Made by a program: the position numbers and the translations under genes
DNA from: Thiobacillus sp.
Lineage (GTDB): Bacteria; Pseudomonadota; Gammaproteobacteria; Burkholderiales; Thiobacillaceae
Reading direction: 5' to 3'
DNA length: 47,766 bases
NCBI GenBank assembly: GCA_018262815.1
Contig: JADFDN010000006.1
Location: 1-47,766 of the forward strand
Shown: positions 14,710-22,235 of the stretch, one piece after another
Position numbering within the stretch: position 1 is the first letter of the stretch
Layout of the letters: every line of letters begins with the position of its first letter
Notes under the pieces: generated by a model
Databases searched by the model: none
Seen by the model: the letters and a program-made list of their open reading frames with translations, nothing else
What the model was told of the DNA's origin: nothing

Positions 14710-14793
14710 AGCGCATCGCAGCCCGCGAAGCCGCGTCTGCACGCGATAGCTACGCCTCGTGGTGCGCCGCCATGCTTCTCGATCGGGCACGCC

Positions 14794-14808
14794 GCACCAT
14801 GCGCGTGC
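14794..14808. promoter_or_regulatory. Possible NtrC-binding site
   Basis: GCAC-N7-GTGC (GCACCATGCGCGTGC) fits the NtrC consensus GCACC-N5-GGTGC with one mismatch. It lies about 115 bases upstream of the predicted sigma-54 start, a usual enhancer distance. The remaining bases of 14710-15036 hold no gene I can support. Confidence 0.45.
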
Positions 14809-15036
14809 GCAAGCCTCGCCCTCTCCGCAAGGCGTCAGTCTTGAATGTGCCGTTCACTGACGGGCGGGCGGCCCCCCGCAGAGGAAGCGGCTCATCGCGG
14901 TAGAGGCGCAAACGCACCCTCAGCGCGACCGCCTGCTCGAGGACGGCTCGTCGCTTCCACATGGATGGGGTTCGGTCTTTCTTGCATACGCATCGGTCGA
15001 CATGCGCCGTTCCGAGGCTGCCGCGGGTCGCGGCGA

Positions 15037-16716
15037 TCAGCTTGTCAGCAGCAGGAACAGCAGGATCAGATTCAGCGCGATCGAGACCGCGGCCACGAGC
15101 GGCCAGGCGCCGGCCGGCGAGCGTTCGATCAGCGGCGCGCGGCGGCGCAGCAGCGGGCTGGCTTCGCCGCGCTCCAGCGCGAGCAGCATTTCCTCGGCGG
15201 TCTCGAAGCGCTGCGCGGGATCGCGTGCGACGGCCTTGAGGAGGACGTTTTCCAGCCAGGGCGGCAGGTCGGGCCGGGTGCGCGCGGGCGGCACCGGCTC
15301 GCCGAACCTGGGATGCTGGAACGGCTCGATTTCGCCGTACGGGTATTTGCGCGTGAGCAGGTGATACAGGGTGGTGCCGATCGCGTAGAGGTCGGTTTGC
15401 GCATTGGCCTCGGCGCCGGCGAACAATTCGGGCGCCATGAAGCTGGGGGTGCCGGGCTGGGCGTGGTCTTCGCGCGCGTCGAGCGTGGGGCAGCGCGCGA
15501 CGCCCAGATCGAGGATGCGCAGCTTGCCCTCGTTGTCGACGTGCAGGTTGGCGGGCTTGAGGTCGCGGTGGACGATGTCGAGCCGGTGCAGCGCGGCGAT
15601 CCCCTTCAGCATGCGGATGCCGAGCGTGACGACCTCGACCGGCGAAAAGTGCTGGCCGGCATCGAGCTTGTCCTGCAGCGTGGCGCCGTCGAAATAGCGC
15701 ACCGCCAGATAGAGGAAATTGCGTCCGGGCAGCGGCAGCACCTCGGGAAAATAATGCGAGTGCACCCGCTTCAGGAACCACTCTTCGGCGAGCAGCCGGC
15801 TCGCGGCGGCGGCATCGCCCGCGAGCACCGGCTGCAGGGTCTTGAGCGCCCAGCGCTGGCCGGTGTCGGCATGGCGCGCGCGGTAGATCAGGGTGTCGCG
15901 GCTGCTGTGAAGCTCGGCTTCGATGATGAAGTCGTCGAGCCGCGCGCCGGGCTGCAGCCGGCCCGGCAGCGGCAGGTCGGTCGCGTCGACCAGCGGCGCG
16001 TCGGCCTCGCCGACGGCGACGACACGCGCGACCAGGGCGCTGGCGTTGTCCTGCCCGCCGCGCCCGTGGGCCGCTGCCACCAGGGCCTCGGCGGCGCGCT
16101 GCGGCGCGTCGTACAGCTTCAGCAGGCGGTGCAGTTCGAGCTGGCCGAGCGGCTCCCACACGCCGTCGCAGACGATGAGAAAGACGTCGCCCGCACACAG
16201 CTCGCCCTCGCCGAAATCCGGCAGCACATGCGTGTCGAGACCGAGCGCGCGCTTCAGCACGTGCGACATGCCGGGCGTTTCCCACACGTGGTCGCGGGTC
16301 AGCGCGTCGAGCGTTTCGCCGCGCAGGCGATACAGCCGGCTGTCGCCGACGTGGGCGTAGTGGTAGCGGCGGCCACGCAGCACCAGCGCGGTGAGCGTGG
16401 TTGCCATGCCGCCCGGATCGACGCGCGACGCGGTCTGCCCGTGCAGCCAGCGGTTGATGGCACCGAGCACCGTTGCCAGCGCGCGCGGAATCTCCCAGGT
16501 GTCGGGGGTGGCATAGTAATCGGCCAGCAGGTTGCGCACCGAGGATTCGGCCGCTTCGCGGCCATGCGTGCCGCCCGACACGCCGTCGGCCACCACCGCG
16601 AGCATGCCCTTGGTCGCCGCCAGTCCCGCATCCGGCTCGACGAAACCGCCGTAATCCTCGTTCCGCTCGCGCGGCCCGGTCGCGGTGGCGTAGCCGAATT
16701 GGAGGGTAAGGGGCAT
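15037..16716 (-). CDS. Bifunctional PP2C-type phosphatase / Ser-Thr protein kinase of nitrate-assimilation clusters
   Basis: The 559-residue protein joins a PP2C phosphatase (residues 5-235) to a protein kinase (about 255-510), with one C-terminal membrane helix (WPLVAAVSIALNLILLFLLL). Phosphatase motifs are RERNEDYGG, VVADGVSGGTHG, HVGDSRLYR and GQDNASALVA. Kinase motifs are the VAIK-type lysine in RWALKTL, the catalytic loop HRDLKPANL, DLGVAR in place of DFG, and APELF. The glycine-rich loop is degenerate (EAELHSSRDTLIYRA), though lysine and catalytic residues are kept. Homologues lie in nas operons of many proteobacteria, with no settled substrate. Eleven copies of a heptamer abut the start codon and no ribosome-binding site is visible. 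Confidence 0.9.
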   Translation of the reverse strand: MPLTLQFGYATATGPRERNEDYGGFVEPDAGLAATKGMLAVVADGVSGGTHGREAAESSVRNLLADYYATPDTWEIPRALATVLGAINRWLHGQTASRVDPGGMATTLTALVLRGRRYHYAHVGDSRLYRLRGETLDALTRDHVWETPGMSHVLKRALGLDTHVLPDFGEGELCAGDVFLIVCDGVWEPLGQLELHRLLKLYDAPQRAAEALVAAAHGRGGQDNASALVARVVAVGEADAPLVDATDLPLPGRLQPGARLDDFIIEAELHSSRDTLIYRARHADTGQRWALKTLQPVLAGDAAAASRLLAEEWFLKRVHSHYFPEVLPLPGRNFLYLAVRYFDGATLQDKLDAGQHFSPVEVVTLGIRMLKGIAALHRLDIVHRDLKPANLHVDNEGKLRILDLGVARCPTLDAREDHAQPGTPSFMAPELFAGAEANAQTDLYAIGTTLYHLLTRKYPYGEIEPFQHPRFGEPVPPARTRPDLPPWLENVLLKAVARDPAQRFETAEEMLLALERGEASPLLRRRAPLIERSPAGAWPLVAAVSIALNLILLFLLLTS

Positions 16717-16793
16717 GGGGTCAGGGGTCAGGGGTCAGGGGTCAGGGGTCAGGGGTCAGGGGTCAGGGGTCAGGGGTCAGGGGTCAGGGGTCA
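16717..16793. repeat. Tandem heptanucleotide repeat, 11 perfect copies
   Basis: GGGGTCA is repeated eleven times without a mismatch (minus strand TGACCCC). It ends directly at the start codon of the kinase/phosphatase gene and so replaces its normal ribosome-binding region. All three minus-strand frames meet TGA inside the array, so it cannot be translated through. A degenerate copy of the same wording follows at about 16828-16860. Confidence 0.95.
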
Positions 16794-16862
16794 GGGAAAT
16801 TATAGGGCGCGGCCTCGGCCGCTCATCCCCTGAATCCTGAATCCTTACCCCTGAATCCTTCT

Positions 16863-18074
16863 CTAAACCCTTGCCCCCGACACCGCCACCGCGCCCCAGG
16901 TGGTGCGCCAGCGGGCCTTCACCACGCTGAGGCCGGCGAGTGCGACGAAGCACAGGCCGGCGAAGATCAGCAGGCCGATCTGGTAGTCGCCGGTCTGCCC
17001 CTTGATATAGCCGAGGCTGGCGGCCAGGTAGAAGCCGCCGACGCCGCCTGCCATGCCGACCATGCCGGTCATCACGCCGATCTCCTTGCGGAAACGCTGC
17101 GGCACCAGCTGGAACACCGCACCGTTGCCGAAGCCTAGCGTGCCCATGGCGAGCATGAAGACGAAGAGCGCCAGACCCGCATTCGGCGCGCCGAAGCTGG
17201 CGACGATGAGGAACACGCCGGCGAGCGTGTACACCGTCAGCAGGGTGCGGATGCCGCCGATGCGGTCGGCGAGCATGCCGCCCATCGGGCGCACCAGCGA
17301 TCCGGCGAAGACGCAGGCGGCGGTGAAGTAGCCTGCCTGCACCGGCGCCATGCCGTACTCGTCGTTGAAGTAGATGGTGAGGCTGGAGGCCAGCCCGACG
17401 AAGCCGCCGAAGGTGACGAAGTAGAAGAACATGAACCACCAGGCATCGCGGTCCTTCAGCACCGCCATGTACTGGTGCAACGACTTCGGCGGCGGGCAGT
17501 CGGGCGCATCCTTGGCGAACATGAGATACACCAGGAAGGCCACGCCGACCGGGATCAGCGCGATGCCGAACACGTTGCCCCAGCCGAACGCGACGGCGAG
17601 ACCGGGCGCGAACAGGGCGGCGAACACGGTGCCGGAATTGCCCGCACCGGCAATACCCAATGCGGTGCCCTGGTGCTGCGGCGGATACCAGCGCGACGCC
17701 AGCGGCAGCGCGACCGCGAAGGCCGCACCGGCAAAGCCCAGCAGCACGCCGAGCACGAGCACCTCGCGGTAGCTGTGGATGCCGCCGAGCCAGGCCCAGG
17801 CGAGACCGCCGATCACCACCAGCTGGCCGATCAGTCCGGCCATTTTCGGCTTGAAATGGTCGACCAGCACGCCCATCACAATCCGCAGCAACGCACCGGC
17901 GAGCACGGGTGTGGCCACCATCATGCCCTTCTGCGCGGCGGAGAGATCAAGGGTTTGTGCGATCTGCACACCCAGGGGACCGAGCATCACCCACACCATG
18001 AAGGCGATGTCGAAGTACAGAAATGCAGATAACAGGGTAGGCGTATGCCCCGACTTCCAGAAGTCGCGTGTCAT
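16863..18074 (-). CDS. narK: Nitrate/nitrite transporter, NarK/NasA family (MFS)
   Basis: The 403-residue protein has twelve predicted membrane helices and the two nitrate signatures of the NNP family, GIAGAGNSGTVFAALF and GMVGMAGGVGGFYLA, as well as LASRWYPPQHQGTALG. It would import nitrate or exchange nitrate and nitrite across the inner membrane. It lies between nirD and the kinase/phosphatase gene and is probably cotranscribed with nirBD; a GGCAGGGC/GCCCTGCC hairpin (18091-18110) lies in the gap after nirD and may adjust mRNA stability. With the nrtD-type ABC system the organism has two nitrate uptake routes. Confidence 0.92.
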   Translation of the reverse strand: MTRDFWKSGHTPTLLSAFLYFDIAFMVWVMLGPLGVQIAQTLDLSAAQKGMMVATPVLAGALLRIVMGVLVDHFKPKMAGLIGQLVVIGGLAWAWLGGIHSYREVLVLGVLLGFAGAAFAVALPLASRWYPPQHQGTALGIAGAGNSGTVFAALFAPGLAVAFGWGNVFGIALIPVGVAFLVYLMFAKDAPDCPPPKSLHQYMAVLKDRDAWWFMFFYFVTFGGFVGLASSLTIYFNDEYGMAPVQAGYFTAACVFAGSLVRPMGGMLADRIGGIRTLLTVYTLAGVFLIVASFGAPNAGLALFVFMLAMGTLGFGNGAVFQLVPQRFRKEIGVMTGMVGMAGGVGGFYLAASLGYIKGQTGDYQIGLLIFAGLCFVALAGLSVVKARWRTTWGAVAVSGARV

Positions 18075-18140
18075 GGGTTGCTCCAGCCGAGGCAGGGCGG
18101 ATGCCCTGCCGTATCGTTCTTGTGATGCGAAGGCGATGCG

Positions 18141-18473
18141 TCAGGCCGCGGCGGCGCTGACCGAGGAAAGGTCGAGCCAAACACGCCCGCTCTCGAGCCT
18201 GACGGGAAACTCGCGCGCGCAGCCTTCGTCCGGCGCGACGGCGCAGCCGGATGCCAGCTCGACATTCCAGCCGTGCATCGGGCAGGTCACCTTCCTGCCG
18301 TGCACGATGCCCTGCGACAGGGGGCCGCCCTTGTGCGGGCAGCGGTCTTCCAGCGCGAACACTTCGTCGTCGGCGGTGCGGAACACCGCGATGTCTAGGT
18401 TGCCGTGACGCACCACGCGTGCGCCGAGTCTGGGGATGTCGTTCACATCCAGGATGTCGGTCCATTGGTTCAT
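18141..18473 (-). CDS. nirD: Assimilatory nitrite reductase small subunit, Rieske type
   Basis: The 110-residue protein contains the Rieske-like [2Fe-2S] ligands CPHKGG and CPMHGW in normal spacing, so here the cluster ligands are kept (they are lost in some NirD proteins). It begins MNQWTDILDVNDIPRLGARV. The gene follows nirB by nine bases. NirD is the small partner of NirB in NAD(P)H-dependent reduction of nitrite to ammonium in the cytoplasm. Confidence 0.94.
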   Translation of the reverse strand: MNQWTDILDVNDIPRLGARVVRHGNLDIAVFRTADDEVFALEDRCPHKGGPLSQGIVHGRKVTCPMHGWNVELASGCAVAPDEGCAREFPVRLESGRVWLDLSSVSAAAA

Positions 18474-18482
18474 GTCGGCTCC

Positions 18483-20939
18483 TTATGCGGCGACGGTTTC
18501 GAATTCATGCTTGAGCTTGCCTTCCTTGGCGCGCTCGACCCAGGGGTCGCGCTCGACCGACAGCGCGAACAGCAGGCGCTCGTACAGCGCGCGCCGGCCT
18601 TCGTTGTCGTCGAGGATTTTTTTCTTCACGTAGTCGAGGCCGACGCGCTCGAGGTAGTGGACGGTGCGGTCGAGGTAGCGCGCCTCTTCGCGGTACAGCT
18701 GCAGGAAGGCGCCGGAGTATTCCAGCACCTCGTCGGGCGTCTTCACCTTGACGAGGAACTGCGCGACCTCGGTCTTGATGCCGCCGTTGCCGCCGACGTA
18801 GATTTCCCAGCCGGAATCGACGCCGATGATGCCGACGTCCTTGATCGCGACCTCGGCGCAGTTGCGCGGGCAGCCGGATACCGCGAGCTTGACCTTGTGC
18901 GGCGCCCACATCTTGAAGAACACCTTTTCCAGGTCGATGCCCATCTGGGTCGAATCCTGGGTGCCGAAACGGCACCATTCGGAGCCGACGCAGGTCTTCA
19001 CCGTGCGCAGCGCTTTTCCGTATGCATGGCCGGAAGGCATGTCGAGGTCGGCCCACACCTTGGGCAGGTCTTCCTTCTTCACCCCGAGCAGATCGATGCG
19101 CTGACCGCCGGTGACCTTGACCGAGGGAATGGCATATTTCTCGGCGACGTCGGCGATGCGGCGCAACTCGGACGGCGTGGTCTGCCCGCCCCACATGCGC
19201 GGGATCACCGAGTAGGTGCCGTCGCGCTGGATGTTGGCATGCGCGCGCTCGTTGATGAAGCGCGACTGCGGGTCGTCCTCGGCTTCGCCCGGCCAGGTGG
19301 AGATCAGGTAGTAGTTGAGCGCCGGACGGCAACTGGCGCAGCCGTTGGGCGTGCGCCATTCCATGAAGGTCATGACCTGCGGGATCGTCAGCAGCTTGTT
19401 CTGACGGATCGCGTCGCGCACCGCTTCGTGGGTGTGGTCGGTGCAGCCGCACATCGATTTCGTCTTCGGCGCGGCGGAATAGTCGCCGCCTGCGGTGACC
19501 GCGAGGATCTGTTCGACCAGTCCCGTGCACGAGCCGCACGACGACGAGGCCTTGGTGTGCTTCCTGACATCTTCCAGCGTGAACAGGCCTTTCTCGCGGA
19601 TCGCCTTGACGATGTCGCCCTTGCACACGCCGTTGCAGCCGCACACCTCCATGTCGTCGGTCATGGTCGCGGCCTTGTTGATGCCCTGGTGGCCGAGGTT
19701 GCCGCAATGATCCTGCCCGAACATCAGATGATCGCGCAGCTCGGACACGTCCTTGCCGTCGCGCAGCAGCGAGAAATACCAGGCGCCGTCGACGGTATCG
19801 CCGTACATGACGCCGCCGACCAGCTTGTTGTCCTTGATAACGAGCTTCTTGTAGACGCCGCCGATGGGATCGGAATAGAGGATCGCCTCGGTGCCCTCGC
19901 CGCCGATGAAGTCGCCGGCCGAGAACAGGTCGATGCCGGTGACCTTGAGCTTGGTCGAGGTCACCGAGCCCTGGTAGCGGCCGATGCCGTAATGCGCCAG
20001 ATGATTGGCGCACACCTTGGCCTGCTCGAACAGCGGCGCGACCAGGCCGTAGGCGGTGCCGCGATGTGCGGCGCATTCGCCGATGGAATAGATGCGCGGA
20101 TCGAAGGTCTGCATGGTGTCGTTGACGACGATGCCGCGGTTGCAGTGCAGGCCGGCCGACTCGGCGAGTTCGGTGTTGGGGCGGATGCCGACGGCCATGA
20201 CGACCAGATCGGCCGGCGCGGAATCGCCATCCTTGAACGTGATCGCGGCCACTCTCCCGCTCTCTCCGCGCACCAGTTCCGCAGTCTGCTTCTGCAGCAG
20301 GAACTTCATGCCCTTCTCTTCCAGGCTCTTCTGCAACAGGCGCGCGGCGGGTTCGTCGAGCTGGCGCTCCATCAGCCACGGGGCGATGTGCACCACGGTC
20401 ACGTCCATGCCCCGCTTCATCAGGCCGTTGGCGGCTTCGAGGCCCAGGAGCCCGCCGCCGATGACGACCGCGTGGCGATACTGGCTGGACGCGCGGATCA
20501 TCGCGTCGACGTCGGCGATGTCGCGGAAGCTGATCACGCCATCGAGGTCGGCGCCGGGAACCGGCAGGATGAAAGGATTGGAGCCGGTAGCGAGCAGCAG
20601 GCGGTCGTATTCGGCACGGGTGCCGTCCTCGGCTTCCACGACACGCGCAGAACGGTCGATCTTCACCACCTTGCGGCCCATATGCAGGGTGATGGCATTT
20701 TCCTGGTACCAGTCGAGCGGGTTCAGCACGATGTCGTCGACCGTCTGCTCGCCGGCGAGCACCGGCGACAGGAGGATGCGGTTGTAGTTGGGGTGCGGCT
20801 CGGCGCCGAACACGGTGATGTCGTAGAGGTCGGGCGCCAGCTTCAGCAATTCCTCCAGCGTGCGCACCCCGGCCATGCCGTTGCCGATCATCACGAGATT
20901 CATCTTGGGACCCTGTCCCATGGGCGTACTCATATCCAT
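18483..20939 (-). CDS. nirB: NAD(P)H-dependent assimilatory nitrite reductase large subunit
   Basis: The 818-residue protein has the full NirB layout. It starts with an FAD/NAD-binding half (LVMIGNGMAGVRTLEELL, VVIGGGLLGLEAANGL, IYSIGECAAHRG) and a BFD-type [2Fe-2S] region near residue 430-470 (CGCNGVCKGDIV, SCGSCTGLVE). A second cysteine set (MCGCTDH, GCASCRPALNY) follows near 500-535. The sirohaem/[4Fe-4S] domain has CVGSEWCRFGT near 651 and GCPRNCAE near 690. It reduces nitrite to ammonium with six electrons. The ATG at 20939 has GGAG seven bases before it. A sigma-54 promoter lies at 21015-21030, leaving a leader of about 65 bases without ANTAR-type hairpins. Confidence 0.96.
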   Translation of the reverse strand: MDMSTPMGQGPKMNLVMIGNGMAGVRTLEELLKLAPDLYDITVFGAEPHPNYNRILLSPVLAGEQTVDDIVLNPLDWYQENAITLHMGRKVVKIDRSARVVEAEDGTRAEYDRLLLATGSNPFILPVPGADLDGVISFRDIADVDAMIRASSQYRHAVVIGGGLLGLEAANGLMKRGMDVTVVHIAPWLMERQLDEPAARLLQKSLEEKGMKFLLQKQTAELVRGESGRVAAITFKDGDSAPADLVVMAVGIRPNTELAESAGLHCNRGIVVNDTMQTFDPRIYSIGECAAHRGTAYGLVAPLFEQAKVCANHLAHYGIGRYQGSVTSTKLKVTGIDLFSAGDFIGGEGTEAILYSDPIGGVYKKLVIKDNKLVGGVMYGDTVDGAWYFSLLRDGKDVSELRDHLMFGQDHCGNLGHQGINKAATMTDDMEVCGCNGVCKGDIVKAIREKGLFTLEDVRKHTKASSSCGSCTGLVEQILAVTAGGDYSAAPKTKSMCGCTDHTHEAVRDAIRQNKLLTIPQVMTFMEWRTPNGCASCRPALNYYLISTWPGEAEDDPQSRFINERAHANIQRDGTYSVIPRMWGGQTTPSELRRIADVAEKYAIPSVKVTGGQRIDLLGVKKEDLPKVWADLDMPSGHAYGKALRTVKTCVGSEWCRFGTQDSTQMGIDLEKVFFKMWAPHKVKLAVSGCPRNCAEVAIKDVGIIGVDSGWEIYVGGNGGIKTEVAQFLVKVKTPDEVLEYSGAFLQLYREEARYLDRTVHYLERVGLDYVKKKILDDNEGRRALYERLLFALSVERDPWVERAKEGKLKHEFETVAA

Positions 20940-21014
20940 CTCACCACTCCAAACACATGACTAAAAGTGATGACCGAGATACGCCGTTGCATTCGGTCTG
21001 CTTGTCACAACCCT

Positions 21015-21030
21015 AGCAAGCGCTGTGCCA
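21015..21030 (-). promoter_or_regulatory. Sigma-54 promoter of nirB
   Basis: The minus strand reads TGGCACAGCGCTTGCT, an exact match to TGGCAC-N5-TTGCW. Predicted transcription start is near 21004. It implies that nirB-nirD-narK-kinase is switched on by NtrC under nitrogen limitation. Confidence 0.85.
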
Positions 21031-21106
21031 TGCTGACTGCGGACGGGAAACGCCTTGATTTATCAGGGTTTGCAGATTCCGCCTCTGAACAGCCCGGCGA
21101 CTCTGC

Positions 21107-21121
21107 GCACCATCGCAGTGC
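21107..21121. promoter_or_regulatory. Possible NtrC-binding site upstream of nirB
   Basis: GCACCATCGCAGTGC matches GCACC-N5-GGTGC with one mismatch. It lies about 105-115 bases upstream of the sigma-54 start, and another half-site (GTGCACC) is at about 21135-21141. Confidence 0.5.
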
Positions 21122-21145
21122 CTCGCCGCATGGCGTGCACCGAAT

Positions 21146-22111
21146 TTACGCGGCTGCGCGTCCGAACCCGTTGATGGCGGTGATGGCACGTGCCTGATTG
21201 AGATCCTCGGTATAGCCCGCCGCGTACAGGCACACCGCCAGCTGGTTGCGGATCGGCAGCGGCAAGGGCAGATGGTCGCGCATGATCTTGTCTATCCATG
21301 CGCCGGTGGCCCGGGCGTCCACCTCGGGCAGATTCGCCGGCGCGGACGCGGTCGATTGCGCCTCGTATACCGGCTGTCCCTGCCCGTCCTGCACCAGCAC
21401 CATGTCAGGCCGCTGCAGCGGGTCGGCGAACGCCTCGCCTTCGCAGCCTTGCAGCAGCAGCGCGTGCCCGCCCATGGCCTCCAGGACCTCGCGCGTCGGT
21501 GCGATCTCCGCACCTGACAACACCGGGGTGACCCGCACCGAATGCTCGCCCGCCACGTCGGCCAGCGCAGCCAGCCGCGTCACCCAGCCGTCGATGCCCA
21601 GCCGCGACCGCAGCGCCAGCAGCGAAGCCAGGCCCGGGCTCAGCAATGCCACCGGAGCAAACGCGATGCCATCGTCCAGCAACCGCGCATTGGCCTGCAC
21701 GACCGTTGCACACGGCATGATGCCGAGCTCGCGCAGCACATAGGCCGCCGCCGTACCGCCGCCCCCTTCGAGCACGCCGTGGATCAGCACCGGGATGCCG
21801 AAGCTCTTCAGCAGCAGCGCCAGCAGCGGGGTCAGATGCGGATGCGTGCGCACGCCGTGATAGGTCGGCAGCACGACGGTGCGGAAGGGGCCGGACGGTG
21901 CGACGAAACCCGGCAGCCGCTCGGCCAGCGCGGCGTGCAGGCCGAGCCAGGCATCCACCCCGGGATCGTGCTGATTGAAAGCGATCAGGAAGGCCGCGGT
22001 TTCCAGTTCCGGCACGCCGCCGTCGAGCAGCGCCGCGCCCAGCGCGCGCGCCTCGACATAGCCGAGGCCTTCGCCGGCTTCGATCTGACGGATGAGGGTC
22101 GCGTAGCTCAT
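21146..22111 (-). CDS. ybiB: YbiB/TrpD2-like protein (anthranilate phosphoribosyltransferase fold)
   Basis: The 321-residue protein has the TrpD fold pattern: an N-terminal helical domain (MSYATLIRQIEAGEGLGYVE), then HGVRTHPHLTPLLALLLKSF and the loop VLIHGVLEGGGGTAAAYVL. YbiB binds nucleic acid without sequence specificity and does not make tryptophan in E. coli. It is regularly found between nasA and nirB in beta-proteobacterial nitrate clusters. AAAGGC lies close before the ATG. It has no own sigma-54 promoter that I can see and is probably read from nasA. Its function in nitrate assimilation is unknown. Confidence 0.85.
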   Translation of the reverse strand: MSYATLIRQIEAGEGLGYVEARALGAALLDGGVPELETAAFLIAFNQHDPGVDAWLGLHAALAERLPGFVAPSGPFRTVVLPTYHGVRTHPHLTPLLALLLKSFGIPVLIHGVLEGGGGTAAAYVLRELGIMPCATVVQANARLLDDGIAFAPVALLSPGLASLLALRSRLGIDGWVTRLAALADVAGEHSVRVTPVLSGAEIAPTREVLEAMGGHALLLQGCEGEAFADPLQRPDMVLVQDGQGQPVYEAQSTASAPANLPEVDARATGAWIDKIMRDHLPLPLPIRNQLAVCLYAAGYTEDLNQARAITAINGFGRAAA

Positions 22112-22122
22112 CTGCCTTTATC

Positions 22123-22214
22123 CGCGAAGGAACGCGAAGAAAATCCCAAAGAAAAAAGCTGTACGCCGGCGGGGCCGAATTTGCTTTTACATCGCGCCCC
22201 TTCGCGCCCTTCGC
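22123..22214. repeat. Imperfect inverted repeat between nasA and ybiB
   Basis: CGCGAAGGAACGCGAAG (22123-22139) faces CTTCGCGCCCTTCGCG (22199-22214). The units themselves consist of two TTCGCG blocks, as in small intergenic palindromic elements. They could form a hairpin in the nasA-ybiB transcript. Confidence 0.6.
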
Positions 22215-22235
22215 GAACAAACAGGTTTCGCATGC

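Noticed and set aside
12580-14844. Long open frame of 754 codons on the plus strand
   Set aside because: It is the complement of the flavoprotein/cytochrome-b gene. Its translation is dominated by Arg, Ala, Gln and His without any motif, while the minus strand has clear FAD, NAD and [2Fe-2S] signatures.
16717-16793. Heptamer repeat as a translational phase-variation switch
   Set aside because: All frames through the repeat contain TGA every 21 bases, and the ATG follows the repeat, so copy-number change cannot shift the reading frame of the kinase/phosphatase gene.
16717-16860. CRISPR array
   Set aside because: The repeats are 7 bp without spacers. No CRISPR-like repeat-spacer pattern or cas gene was found anywhere in the window.
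18405-20960. Long open frame of 851 codons on the plus strand
   Set aside because: It is the mirror of nirB, caused by high GC at third positions. nirB motifs are complete on the minus strand.
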